DNA of 33,783 nucleotides from an uncultured Marinospirillum sp. Lineage in GTDB: Bacteria > Pseudomonadota > Gammaproteobacteria > Pseudomonadales > Halomonadaceae. The notes under the pieces are model-generated. The model was not told the DNA's origin. It searched no databases and saw only the letters and a list, made by a program, of their open reading frames with translations. A program made the translations under genes and the position numbers. The stretch covers positions 1 to 33,783 of the forward strand of contig CANQLY010000008.1 in the NCBI GenBank assembly GCA_947624795.1, given 5' to 3'. Shown here piece by piece: positions 1 through 7,173 of this stretch (within the stretch, counting starts at the first letter, position 1; the number at the start of each line of letters is the position of its first letter).

Positions 1-347
1 CTGCAATCGAGTGTTGCGTGGGCGTGATGAATATTATGCTGGTTTCAGTAAATGAGCGTACCCGAGAAATAGGTATACGTTTGGCAACAGGCGCACGCAC
101 CCGCAATATTTTGCAACAGTTCTTAATTGAAGCCTTAACCATTTCTGCGTTTGGCGGTGTGTTGGGGGTTGTAATAGGTTTGGGCACCGCTTGGCTAGTG
201 GGCTATTTAGGCACCACGGTTTATTTTTCGGTTTTTCCTGTGGTGCTAGCATTCAGTTGTGCTTTTGCCACGGGGCTTATTTTTGGGTTTCTACCAGCAC
301 GCAAAGCGGCGCATTTAGACCCAGTTAAAGCTTTGTCTTCGGAGTAG
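1..347 (+). CDS. macB: MacB-type ABC transporter permease, C-terminal part (5' end outside window)
   Basis: The open frame enters from the left edge and ends at TAG 345-347. The visible 115 or so residues carry the MacB signature [19 protein letters not shown], an FtsX-type permease domain with two or three hydrophobic segments, and the usual C-terminal PARKAAxLDPVKAL ending. In the family, MacB couples ATP hydrolysis to export through an outer-membrane channel with a periplasmic adaptor (MacA). The next gene, starting a few bases downstream, encodes such a channel, so the set is probably an adaptor-MacB-channel tripartite exporter of a drug, siderophore or peptide. The residues just before GVMNIM (AIECC) differ from the Gly-rich stretch usual there, but the gene is cut off at the edge and little can be concluded. 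The substrate cannot be told from this fragment. It could also be a specialised PvdT/MacB-like siderophore exporter. Confidence 0.9.
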   Translation, partial: AIECCVGVMNIMLVSVNERTREIGIRLATGARTRNILQQFLIEALTISAFGGVLGVVIGLGTAWLVGYLGTTVYFSVFPVVLAFSCAFATGLIFGFLPARKAAHLDPVKALSSE

Positions 348-353
348 TCGTTG

Positions 354-1748
354 ATGTTATTGCCAGTTAAAAGAACACTACTTACCTACCTAGCCGTGGG
401 TTGCTGCACCTTGCTGTTAACGGCTTGTGGCTATAATCCTAAGCACGAAACTTTACCGCTTGAATTAAGTGCAAAGTGGCAGGCAGCAGAAGAATCAACG
501 CTTGAATACACGGCTGCTAACAGTGAGTGGTGGTTGTCTTTTCAATCGCCACAGTTAAATGAATTAATTGCCAAGGCCTTAGAGGCCAGCCCCGATTTAT
601 TAATGGCCCAGCAACGTATTTTACAAGCCGAAGCCCAGCTAGGTATTACCCATGCTAGTGCCTTGCCTAATTTAGATGCCAGTGGTTCGGTAGGTTTTAA
701 TAAGCAGTTAGGTGAATCAGGCAATAAAAAATCATCGGGCTTGGGTTTAAGCACTAGCTATGAAATTGACTTGTGGGGCAGGGTAGCGGCGGAGCGTTCT
801 GCCAGTGAAGCAACTTTAGCCAGTAAAGTGTATGACTGGCATGCCACCCGCCTAACTTTAACCGCAGCCGTGGCAAGCAGTTGGTTTAAGTGGTTGGTGT
901 TAGATGGTCAGCAGCGCAATGCCGTTTGGTATTTGCAGGCGGCTGAGCAGCAACTAGACTTTATTGAAGCGGGCTATAAGCGTGGCAGTACTACGCGGGT
1001 AGATTTAGCCAAGCAGCGCAAGCAAGTATTAACTCGCCAAGCCAATTTAAATAAACTCATTCATCAACGCTTTGCTGCCAGCAATGCTTTGGCAATTTTG
1101 CTAGGTGAAGTGCCGCAAGGTTTTCAGCCGCCCCAAGGTAATTTAGTAAGCCTGCACATTCCACGCACCAACCCAGGCTTGCCGACAGAAATATTAACTC
1201 GCCGTCCCGACCTTGCCAGAGAAGAAGCCATGTTAAGGGCGGTGGATGCTAATGTCGCCGTAGCAAGAAAAGCCATTTACCCAAGCTTTAGCCTGAATGC
1301 CTCGGCCAGATTAGCCAGCGATACGCTAAGCCTAAGTGACCCGACTAAAACTTTAAACCTAGGCGCTGGCATAACCCAAAGCATTTTTGATTTTGGTAAA
1401 CGCCGCCGGCAAATTGAATTAAGCGAAGCTAGGCAACAAGAAATGCTTCTAAGTTATTACAAGGTGGTTTTAACTGCTTTGGCTGAAGTGGAAGATGCGT
1501 TAAGCAACGAGCAGCTAAGCCGTAAACTTGAAGTTCAGCAACAGCAATTAATCAAAGAAAACCGTTTAATTGTGACCCATACCGAGCGGTTATATAAAGC
1601 CGGTGCGGAAAAGCTAACCAACCTGCTAGATGCACAAGCCGATGAATTACAAGCTGAAGACCAGCTATTAGTGCTTTACCAAGACCGCCTGAATGCCAGC
1701 TTAAATGTATACAAGGTTTTAGGTGGCGGTTGGCAGGTAAACGAATAA
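354..1748 (+). CDS. RND/MacAB-type outer-membrane efflux lipoprotein (NodT/OprM family)
   Basis: A 464-residue protein with a lipoprotein signal peptide: basic start, hydrophobic run, lipobox LTAC, with the lipidated Cys near residue 25. Two outer-membrane efflux protein repeats follow, with the family hallmarks EIDLWGRVAAERSAS, LAIL-GEVP, LTRRPDLA-REEAMLRA and a C-terminal LLDAQ coiled-coil helix. It should form the trimeric TolC-like channel of the exporter whose permease lies just upstream. The ATG at 354 is chosen because GGAG at 341-344 lies 9 nt upstream; a TTG at 351 is in frame and also possible. The gene begins 6 nt after the permease stop, so the two are co-transcribed. A weak AT-rich hairpin follows. 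Confidence 0.92.
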   Translation: MLLPVKRTLLTYLAVGCCTLLLTACGYNPKHETLPLELSAKWQAAEESTLEYTAANSEWWLSFQSPQLNELIAKALEASPDLLMAQQRILQAEAQLGITHASALPNLDASGSVGFNKQLGESGNKKSSGLGLSTSYEIDLWGRVAAERSASEATLASKVYDWHATRLTLTAAVASSWFKWLVLDGQQRNAVWYLQAAEQQLDFIEAGYKRGSTTRVDLAKQRKQVLTRQANLNKLIHQRFAASNALAILLGEVPQGFQPPQGNLVSLHIPRTNPGLPTEILTRRPDLAREEAMLRAVDANVAVARKAIYPSFSLNASARLASDTLSLSDPTKTLNLGAGITQSIFDFGKRRRQIELSEARQQEMLLSYYKVVLTALAEVEDALSNEQLSRKLEVQQQQLIKENRLIVTHTERLYKAGAEKLTNLLDAQADELQAEDQLLVLYQDRLNASLNVYKVLGGGWQVNE

Positions 1749-1772
1749 AGCTATTTTATATAAATATTATTG

Positions 1773-1793
1773 AACCATTTTTAAAAAATGGTT
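1773..1793 (+). terminator. weak AT-rich inverted repeat after the efflux channel gene
   Basis: AACCATTTTT is followed directly by AAAAAATGGTT, a near-perfect inverted repeat 25 nt past the stop of the channel gene. The stem is AT-rich, has almost no loop and no clear T-run follows. It could be a weak terminator or incidental. Confidence 0.3.
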
Positions 1794-1841
1794 TGAATCA
1801 ACTTGGCTTTTAGATTTTCATCAAGTAAGATCCTGAATGCA

Positions 1842-1860
1842 AATAGTAACTATTGTCATT
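1842..1860 (+). promoter_or_regulatory. Fur-box-like palindrome upstream of the siderophore receptor
   Basis: The perfect 6-1-6 inverted repeat AATAGT-A-ACTATT (1842-1854) is followed by GTCATT. This resembles the GATAAT-type hexamer array of Fur boxes and matches about half of the 19-bp consensus positions. It lies about 45 nt before the start of a TonB-dependent siderophore receptor, the typical position for iron repression by Fur. The assignment rests on position and palindrome, not on a strong consensus score. Confidence 0.5.
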
Positions 1861-1901
1861 CGTGTTAGTTAAAAACATACAAATTCAGGATTCCTTCAAC
1901 C

Positions 1902-4103
1902 ATGCCTTCTCAACCCTCTAGCGCTAAACAGTTGCGTAATACCGTTCTTTACAGTGCCATCTGCAGTGCCTTGACCATTTCAACAACGGCTTTAGCAAAT
2001 CAGCAGCAAGAAAATGCACTTGAACTAGACAATGTGATTATCACTGAGCAGCACAGCAGTGACTATCAAAATAAAAATGCCAGTTCACCCAAATTTACCG
2101 CCCCACTCGTTGATACACCCCGCACCGTTAACATTATTCCAGAACAGCTAATAAAAGACCGGGGTGCCACCTCGCTACAAGACGTATTACGCAGCACGCC
2201 CGGTGTAACCCTAGGTTCAGGCGAAGGTGGAACGCCAACGGGTGATCGCCCATTCATTCGTGGCTATGAAGCCAGTACCGATATTTTTATTGATGGCATG
2301 CGTGACTATGCGCGCGGTTCACACGAAACCTTTAACTTAGAAGCTGTTGAAGTTATTAAAGGCCCAAGTTCTGCGTACACAGGCCGTGGTGGTACGGGTG
2401 GCAGCATTAACTTGTCGACCAAAAAACCGCAACTAGAAAACTTTGTTGAAGGCACTGTAGGTATCGGGAATGGCGGACAAAACCGTCAAACCCTTGATGG
2501 CAACTCTACTCTGAGCGATACCACTGCAGTCCGTTTGAATTTGATGCGTATGGGCGGTGATGTTCCAGGCCGTGATGACGTTGAATATGACCGTTGGGGT
2601 ATTGCGCCAACCATTACTTTTGGCTTAGATACGCCGACCCGAGTTACGTTGAGCTATGCACACATTGAAAACAAAGATACGCCAGACATGGGTATCCCTT
2701 TCAGAAATGATGCCAACCCAGATCGGACTCAACCGATAGACGTTGATCGTAATAATTTTTATGGTCGAAAAAATGTCGACTTTAATAAAAACACCTTTGA
2801 TACGGCAACGGTTGAGCTTGAGCATGATTTAAATAATGCCTTTACTTTGCGTAATGCGACTCGCTACGGCACCAGCCTGAACCATTATCTGTTCACCCGT
2901 CCAACATTTGATAACTGCTCTGCAGGTGATACTGGCTCATGCGCTACTGAAGATGCTGATTTACAATTCACACGTGCCAACCGTGGACGTTACAGAAAAA
3001 GCGAATCCGTTATCAACCAAACTGATATTTTCGGCACCTTTAATACGGGCGTATTTGAGCACAGCATCACTGCAGGTATGGAATTTAGTCGCGAAGAAAT
3101 CAGCTCTAAAACAATGGATATTAAAGCAGAAACGGGCACTGATTCTTTCTGGAACCCTAACTCTGGCGGTCAATACGATAAAACCATTGGTTATGGCCCT
3201 AAGCTAAAAGACGGCGATATTAAAACCATGGCTTTCTATGTATTTGATACCGTTAAGTTAAATGAGCAATGGTCGCTTAATGGTGGCTTGCGTTATGACA
3301 AATTTAAAGTCTATAAAAATGCCGTTGGCACAAGCTCCTCTGAAAGCCGTGAAGACGGCATGTGGAACTACCAAGCAGGCATCATCTTCAAACCTGCAGA
3401 AAACGGTTCACTTTATCTGTCTTATGGCACGTCTTCTAACCCCTCTGGCGAAAACCTTGGTCAAAATGGCGGTGCTGATGGCCCTGCCGGTGCAGCGCAA
3501 GTTAACGACCTTAAACCAGAAAAAAGCCGTTCGATTGAACTGGGTACTAAGTGGGACTTGTTAAATGAAAAGCTGTCTTTAACAACGGCAGTCTTTGAAA
3601 CCACTAAAACGGATGCTCGCTCTACTGATCCGCTAACCGGTGACGTTAGCTTGGCTGGTGAAAACCGTGTGCGTGGTATTGAATTTGGTGTAACGGGTTC
3701 GATCACCGATAGGTGGGATATTTGGGCAGGCTATACCTATTTAGACCCTGAAATTAAAAACTACCGCAGTGGTAAAAACGTATACGATGGCAATCAAATT
3801 AAGTTTATTGCTAAAAATAGCGCAACCCTATGGACAAGCTATGAGCCAATCAAAGACTGGACGGTTGGTGGTGGCGTGTCTTATGTCGGAGAGCGTTTTG
3901 TGAATGATGACAACACACTCACGTTGCCGTCTCATACACTTTATGATGCCATGGTGGGTTATCGCATGAGCCGTAACCTTGAATTGCAATTAAACGTAAA
4001 TAATATTACCGACACGCGTGTTTACGATGCATCGCACGTGGGTTTGTTTGCTAATGTAGGCCAAGGCCGTTCTTACATGCTAAATGCTAACTACTCCTTC
4101 TAA
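1902..4103 (+). CDS. fiu: TonB-dependent catecholate siderophore receptor (Fiu-like)
   Basis: A 733-residue outer-membrane receptor. The N-terminus has a signal peptide ending near ALA-NQQQ (about residue 33). A TonB-box-like LDNVIITE follows, then the plug domain with DTPRTVNIIPEQLI, RSTPGVTLG, RGYEAS, IFIDGMRD and VEVIKGPSS, then a GGTGGSINLSTKKP strand leading into a 22-strand barrel. It ends in the aromatic C-terminal strand with a final Phe. The plug motifs and length match the Fiu/CirA-like catecholate receptors, which import ferric siderophores using TonB energy. Context supports this: a Fur-box-like palindrome lies upstream and a PiuC/YbiX dioxygenase downstream, the same pairing as fiu-ybiX in E. 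coli and piuA-piuC in Pseudomonas. The exact ligand is not determined, and the symbol is by similarity only. Confidence 0.88.
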   Translation: MPSQPSSAKQLRNTVLYSAICSALTISTTALANQQQENALELDNVIITEQHSSDYQNKNASSPKFTAPLVDTPRTVNIIPEQLIKDRGATSLQDVLRSTPGVTLGSGEGGTPTGDRPFIRGYEASTDIFIDGMRDYARGSHETFNLEAVEVIKGPSSAYTGRGGTGGSINLSTKKPQLENFVEGTVGIGNGGQNRQTLDGNSTLSDTTAVRLNLMRMGGDVPGRDDVEYDRWGIAPTITFGLDTPTRVTLSYAHIENKDTPDMGIPFRNDANPDRTQPIDVDRNNFYGRKNVDFNKNTFDTATVELEHDLNNAFTLRNATRYGTSLNHYLFTRPTFDNCSAGDTGSCATEDADLQFTRANRGRYRKSESVINQTDIFGTFNTGVFEHSITAGMEFSREEISSKTMDIKAETGTDSFWNPNSGGQYDKTIGYGPKLKDGDIKTMAFYVFDTVKLNEQWSLNGGLRYDKFKVYKNAVGTSSSESREDGMWNYQAGIIFKPAENGSLYLSYGTSSNPSGENLGQNGGADGPAGAAQVNDLKPEKSRSIELGTKWDLLNEKLSLTTAVFETTKTDARSTDPLTGDVSLAGENRVRGIEFGVTGSITDRWDIWAGYTYLDPEIKNYRSGKNVYDGNQIKFIAKNSATLWTSYEPIKDWTVGGGVSYVGERFVNDDNTLTLPSHTLYDAMVGYRMSRNLELQLNVNNITDTRVYDASHVGLFANVGQGRSYMLNANYSF

Positions 4104-4121
4104 GCTATAGTTTGCTTGCAC

Positions 4122-4152
4122 AAACCACGACTTTAATAAACCACGACTTTAA
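4122..4152. repeat. 15-bp tandem direct repeat, two copies
   Basis: AAACCACGACTTTAA occurs at 4122-4136 and again at 4138-4152, a 16-bp period, with a decayed third copy (AAGCCACTAAAG) running into the terminator stem. It lies between the receptor stop and the terminator. No function is evident; it may be slippage debris. Confidence 0.6.
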
Positions 4153-4161
4153 CAAGCCACT

Positions 4162-4194
4162 AAAGGGCCACCTGTTTTATAGGCGGCCCTTTTG
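4162..4194 (+). terminator. Rho-independent terminator after the siderophore receptor
   Basis: The stem AAAGGGCC pairs with GGCCCTTT around a 16-nt interior, and the descending arm ends in TTTT. It stands between the receptor and piuC, so piuC expression needs either read-through or its own promoter. The hairpin may set a lower level for the downstream genes. Confidence 0.75.
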
Positions 4195-4222
4195 ACTTAC
4201 TTTTTAACAGAAGCGATAAAGT

Positions 4223-4903
4223 ATGCTTATCACCATCCCAAAAGTGCTAACCCCAGAAGAGGTTAAAATTTGTCGAAGCTTGCTAGAAAACGCACAATGG
4301 CAAGATGGTAAAAAAACTGCCGGTTACCTTGCCCAAGGGGTTAAAAGTAACTTACAACTTGCTATTGATGACCCTAGCGCCCAAAAAATCAGTGAGTTTC
4401 TGTTGGGTATTTTACACAGCAACCCTACATTTATTGCGGCAGCATTACCGAGCCGTATTTTGCCGCCCCGTTTTAATAAATACGAAAGCAGCGGCGCTTA
4501 TGGTTTTCATATTGATAATGCCATTTTTCCACACCCCGCCACAGGGCAGCAAATACGTACCGATGTTTCTAGTACTGTGTTTTTTAGTGACCCTGATGAA
4601 TACGACGGTGGCGAGCTAATTATTGCCGACACTTACGGTGAACAAAGCATCAAATTAAATGCAGGCGATGCCGTCGTTTACCCGGGTAACAGCCTGCATA
4701 AAGTGAATCCTGTCACGCGCGGCACCCGTTTTGCATCATTTTTTTGGACACAAAGCATGGTGCGTGAAGCCCATAAACGCAGTATTTTGTGGGAGCTAGA
4801 CCAAAGCATTCAAACATTGGCACAGTGTGGTTCTGACCCTGAAAACCTTGCCCGCTTAAGTGGCGTGTATCACAATTTAATACGTGAATGGGCGCAAACA
4901 TAA
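4223..4903 (+). CDS. piuC: PKHD-type Fe(II)/2-oxoglutarate dioxygenase (PiuC/YbiX)
   Basis: A 226-residue protein of the usual PiuC/YbiX length. It carries the double-stranded beta-helix iron ligands H96-x-D98 (in YGFHIDN) and H159 (in LHKVNPVTRG), with R169 placed to bind 2-oxoglutarate. The N-terminus (IPKVLTPEEV) and GYLAQGVKSN-LQL segments are characteristic. The family is iron-regulated and found beside TonB-dependent siderophore receptors; its substrate is not established, although a role in modifying siderophore or antibiotic-siderophore conjugates has been suggested. Here it follows the receptor after a terminator and overlaps the next gene by one base (TAATG), so it is translationally linked to an alpha-hydroxy-acid oxidase. 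Confidence 0.93.
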   Translation: MLITIPKVLTPEEVKICRSLLENAQWQDGKKTAGYLAQGVKSNLQLAIDDPSAQKISEFLLGILHSNPTFIAAALPSRILPPRFNKYESSGAYGFHIDNAIFPHPATGQQIRTDVSSTVFFSDPDEYDGGELIIADTYGEQSIKLNAGDAVVYPGNSLHKVNPVTRGTRFASFFWTQSMVREAHKRSILWELDQSIQTLAQCGSDPENLARLSGVYHNLIREWAQT

Positions 4904-6012
4904 TGACGAATCAGCACCCCCCATTAAACCCTATACCGGCGCATATTGTGGCTGTAAATGATTATGTGCCCTATGCCAAGCAAAGGCTTAGCTTGCAAGC
5001 ATGGGCTTATTTTAGTGGCGGTTCAGCCGATGAAACGCTGCTAGGGCGTAATAATCATGCCTTTAACCGCTTTTCAATTTGGCCCCGTGCACTTGCCGAT
5101 TTAAGCCAAGCCCATACAACAACGCAATTGCTGGGTAGTCGCCACCCTTTTCCTATTTTTTTAGCCCCCATTGCCTATCAGCGTATGGCGCATTCAGATG
5201 GTGAACTAGCGACTGCTTTGGCCGCTGCTGCCATGCAAACGCCTTTTATTATCAGTATGCAGGCTTCTTGTAGTTTAGAGCACTTAGTCGAGCAGGCGCC
5301 TGGGCCTAAGTGGTTGCAGTGGTATTGGCAAGCAGATAAAAATGCCACCAAAGCGTTATTGGCAAAAGCCCAAGCGCTTAATATTGAAGCCATAGTTTTG
5401 ACTGTGGATGCGCCTGTTAATGGCTTACGCAATACCGAACAAAGGGCACAATTTATGCTGCCTCTGGGAGTTGAAGCGGTTAATTTAAAAGGATTTAAAC
5501 AGCCCAATAACACCCTAGGTGCCGCCGGTAGCAGCCCATTGTTTGGTAGTGGTTTTTTAGCCAATGCACCCAATTGGCAGCAGGTTGCAACCTTTATAAG
5601 CGATTGCCCGTTGCCGGTTATTTTGAAAGGCATTATGCATCCAGCGGATGCAAAGCGTGCGGTAGAGATTGGCGCTAAGGGGCTTATTGTTTCAAACCAC
5701 GGCGGACGCACATTAGATGCTGCACCCACTAGCCTTGAAGTTCTGCCGTTAGTTTGCAAAGCTGTAGAAGGCCAGATTCCAGTTTTGTTTGATGGTGGTA
5801 TTCGGCGTGGTAGCGATGTTTTTATTGCTTTGGCGCTGGGTGCTAGTGCAGTATTGGTTGGCCGCCCTTATATTTATGGATTGGCTGCGGCAGGTGCGCC
5901 GGGTGTCGCCCATGTTTTGCATTTACTACGAACCGAGCTAGAAGTGACCATGGCGCTGGCAGGCTGTGCAACGCTTGATGATGTAACACCCGATTGTTTG
6001 TATGGCGCTTAA
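4903..6012 (+). CDS. FMN-dependent alpha-hydroxy-acid oxidase/dehydrogenase family protein
   Basis: A 369-residue TIM-barrel flavoprotein of the glycolate oxidase/lactate dehydrogenase family. Seen are PIAYQRMAH-DGE, K242 (FMN N1 site), the catalytic base H266 and substrate Arg R269 in SNHGGRTLD, D169 in LTVDAP, and Y141. The first active-site Tyr of glycolate oxidase (Y24 in the spinach enzyme) aligns with Ala35 in AWAYFSGG, a form I recall from a divergent subfamily. The enzyme would oxidise an L-2-hydroxy acid to a keto acid, passing electrons to O2 or a carrier. ATG 4903 is used because it overlaps the piuC stop; an in-frame GTG 15 nt upstream (4888) is less likely. Placement in the iron block suggests a role in iron-limited metabolism or siderophore hydroxy-acid turnover, which is inference. 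Confidence 0.85.
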   Translation: MTNQHPPLNPIPAHIVAVNDYVPYAKQRLSLQAWAYFSGGSADETLLGRNNHAFNRFSIWPRALADLSQAHTTTQLLGSRHPFPIFLAPIAYQRMAHSDGELATALAAAAMQTPFIISMQASCSLEHLVEQAPGPKWLQWYWQADKNATKALLAKAQALNIEAIVLTVDAPVNGLRNTEQRAQFMLPLGVEAVNLKGFKQPNNTLGAAGSSPLFGSGFLANAPNWQQVATFISDCPLPVILKGIMHPADAKRAVEIGAKGLIVSNHGGRTLDAAPTSLEVLPLVCKAVEGQIPVLFDGGIRRGSDVFIALALGASAVLVGRPYIYGLAAAGAPGVAHVLHLLRTELEVTMALAGCATLDDVTPDCLYGA

Positions 6013-6070
6013 ATAACGCGTTTGACCCATAGTTTCACTTTACTGCGATGTGTTAGGATAAAAAGTATGT

Positions 6071-6076
6071 TAAAAT
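6071..6076 (+). promoter_or_regulatory. extended -10 promoter for the leader/SMR operon
   Basis: TAAAAT preceded by TGT (extended -10, TGnTAAAAT). The best -35 guess 17 nt upstream is poor (TGTGTT), as is common for extended -10 promoters. Transcription from here would begin about 20 nt before the leader ORF start codon. Confidence 0.45.
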
Positions 6077-6105
6077 GAAAGCATCTTAGCCACTTTCGGG
6101 AATTT

Positions 6106-6183
6106 ATGTTTAGTTGCAGCTTTACCTTCATCCCATCTTTAACACCCCACCTTTTTGAAATCACTTGGCGTGGTGGACTCTGA
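6106..6183 (+). CDS. candidate 25-aa leader peptide upstream of mdtJI-like genes
   Basis: A short ORF begins at ATG 6106 with GGGA at 6098-6101, 4 nt upstream, and ends at TGA 6181-6183. The peptide starts MFSCSFTFIPSLTP and ends HLFEITWRGGL. It starts about 20 nt after the predicted transcription start and about 220 nt before the exporter's first gene. The C-terminal part is rich in aromatic, basic and Gly residues, the sort of tail seen in ribosome-arresting leader peptides. E. coli mdtJI is preceded by a small regulatory ORF (mdtU) that controls expression in response to spermidine. I infer an analogous role here and cannot confirm sequence homology. It is too short for coding statistics and could be chance. 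Confidence 0.45.
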   Translation: MFSCSFTFIPSLTPHLFEITWRGGL

Positions 6184-6325
6184 CAGCGTTTGCTGATCTT
6201 GTCTGCTTCATGCTTTTGGTTGTTTATTGATTTTAAAAATGTATGGAAGCTCTAAAAAAGCGCTGATTTAATTTAAATAAGTTGCAACGAGTGTTTTTTC
6301 AGAGACTCCCTCAAGGGGTTTCAAA

Positions 6326-6721
6326 ATGTATTATTGGATAATGCTTGCTTTAGCAGTTCTGGCTGAAGTTGTTAGTACGATAGGCATGAAATTTGCCGCT
6401 ACTAGTTCACCTTTTCTTGGCTACCTATTAATGGTAGTGATGATCTCTTTCTCTTTTTATGCCTTCTCGCGTGCGGTTCTTCATATTCCTTTAGCTGTGT
6501 CTTATGCTGTTTGGGAAGGTTTAGGCTTATTTTTTATTGGCCTTTCTGGTGTTGTATTTTTTGGTGAATACTTAAGCCTTGGTGAAATACTTGCCGTAGC
6601 ATTGATGATGTTTGGTTTAATGCTGGTGACTTTTGATAAAGGGCCTAAAGAAGAGCAAGATGCCTTAGCTCAACCTCAAGCAATTTCGTTGGTTAAAGTG
6701 GCGAAGGAGCTAGCAGCATGA
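6326..6721 (+). CDS. mdtJ: SMR-family exporter subunit, MdtJ-like
   Basis: A 131-residue small multidrug resistance protein with four hydrophobic helices. The conserved membrane Glu E14 (in LAVLAEVVSTIGMKF) is present, as are YAVWEGLG of helix 3 and a helix 4 with a GxxLV-type dimer interface. The N-terminus (MYYWIMLALAVLAEV) and VMISFSFY closely resemble E. coli MdtJ (MYIYWILLGLA, VMISLSY). A hydrophilic tail of about 25 residues follows helix 4. With its partner it should form a heterodimer exporting spermidine or a similar cation by proton exchange. The RBS AAGGGG lies 7 nt upstream and may be masked by a hairpin. The stop overlaps the next start (ATGA). Confidence 0.85.
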   Translation: MYYWIMLALAVLAEVVSTIGMKFAATSSPFLGYLLMVVMISFSFYAFSRAVLHIPLAVSYAVWEGLGLFFIGLSGVVFFGEYLSLGEILAVALMMFGLMLVTFDKGPKEEQDALAQPQAISLVKVAKELAA

Positions 6722-7032
6722 TTATTCCCGTGTCCTTACTTTTAGGTTCAGTGTCTTTAGATTTAGTGTCGCTTTATTGTATCAAGCGTTCTAAGGGGTT
6801 TAAGCGTGTGACTTGGGGCGTGGCGGGCTTAGTAGCCATTATGGCGGCCTTTGTTTTGCTTAGCTTTGTTGTGCGCTACATGCCGTTGGGTGTTGCCTAT
6901 TCTATTTGGGGCAGTTTAGGTGTGTTGGGCACCGTATTAATCGACCGTTACGTGTTTAATTCTCGTTTAGGTAAGCAAGGTTTGATTGGTATTGTGTTTA
7001 TTGTGGCTGGCATCGTTGCATTGCAAATTTAA
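6718..7032 (+). CDS. mdtI: SMR-family exporter subunit, MdtI-like, with Asp in place of the conserved Glu
   Basis: A 104-residue SMR protein with four helices that overlaps mdtJ by 4 nt, so the two subunits are made together. By alignment with MdtI (LEIVANVFLKFSDGF) the membrane carboxylate is D15 (LDLVSLYCIKRSKGF), not Glu. The helix 3 signature YSIWGSLG and the loop before helix 4 (SRLGKQGLIGIVFI) are intact. In the family this carboxylate carries the proton/substrate exchange, so an Asp should alter its pKa or geometry. Paired subunits are known to be asymmetric in MdtJI-type transporters. The substrate is inferred as a polyamine or organic cation. A strong terminator follows. Confidence 0.83.
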   Translation: MIIPVSLLLGSVSLDLVSLYCIKRSKGFKRVTWGVAGLVAIMAAFVLLSFVVRYMPLGVAYSIWGSLGVLGTVLIDRYVFNSRLGKQGLIGIVFIVAGIVALQI

Positions 7033-7064
7033 ATTTAAAAACAGCAGCCTTGCTTTTAGATAAC

Positions 7065-7122
7065 AAAAGCCTCTGAAGCTTAAGCTTATAAAAAATAAGC
7101 AAGCAAATCCAGGGGCTTTTTA
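7065..7122 (+). terminator. terminator after the SMR pair, with an inner hairpin
   Basis: AAAAGCCTCTG (7065-7075) pairs with CAGGGGCTTTT (7110-7120) with one T-G wobble, and an inner stem GCTTAT/ATAAGC sits between. The outer stem carries A-run and T-run flanks, so it could work in both directions and also end the minus-strand gene at 7174. Confidence 0.75.
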
Positions 7123-7173
7123 ATGGTTTTTAATCAGCTTTAAAGGCTTTTAATCAATTTTAAAAACTTAATG

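Larger units (their letters stand above)
6013..6325 (+). promoter_or_regulatory. 313-nt leader of the SMR operon
   Basis: This stretch without an annotated gene holds several things. There is an extended -10 (TATGTTAAAAT, hexamer 6071-6076) without a clear -35, and a start site expected near 6083. A 25-codon ORF lies at 6106-6183, and a small CAGC/GCTG hairpin (6184-6195) sits directly after its stop. A pyrimidine-rich, G-poor tract (about 6196-6240) could serve Rho loading. A hairpin CCC-TCAA-GGG (6308-6317) overlaps the ribosome-binding site AAGGGG (6313-6318) of the first SMR gene. I do not see the conserved motifs of guanidine riboswitches. The layout resembles a leader-peptide attenuator. 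Confidence 0.55.

Noticed and set aside
2908..3564. Two overlapping plus-strand open frames inside the siderophore receptor
   Set aside because: They are alternate-frame shadows of the receptor, with no recognisable protein features.
5178..5759. 193-codon open frame on the minus strand inside the alpha-hydroxy-acid oxidase
   Set aside because: It lies fully within a well-supported gene on the other strand, its translation shows no family features, and no RBS is evident.
6013..6325. Guanidine (ykkC-type) riboswitch ahead of the SMR genes
   Set aside because: SMR exporters are often under guanidine riboswitches, but I find no paired ACGR-loop hairpins or other ykkC-family conserved motifs here.
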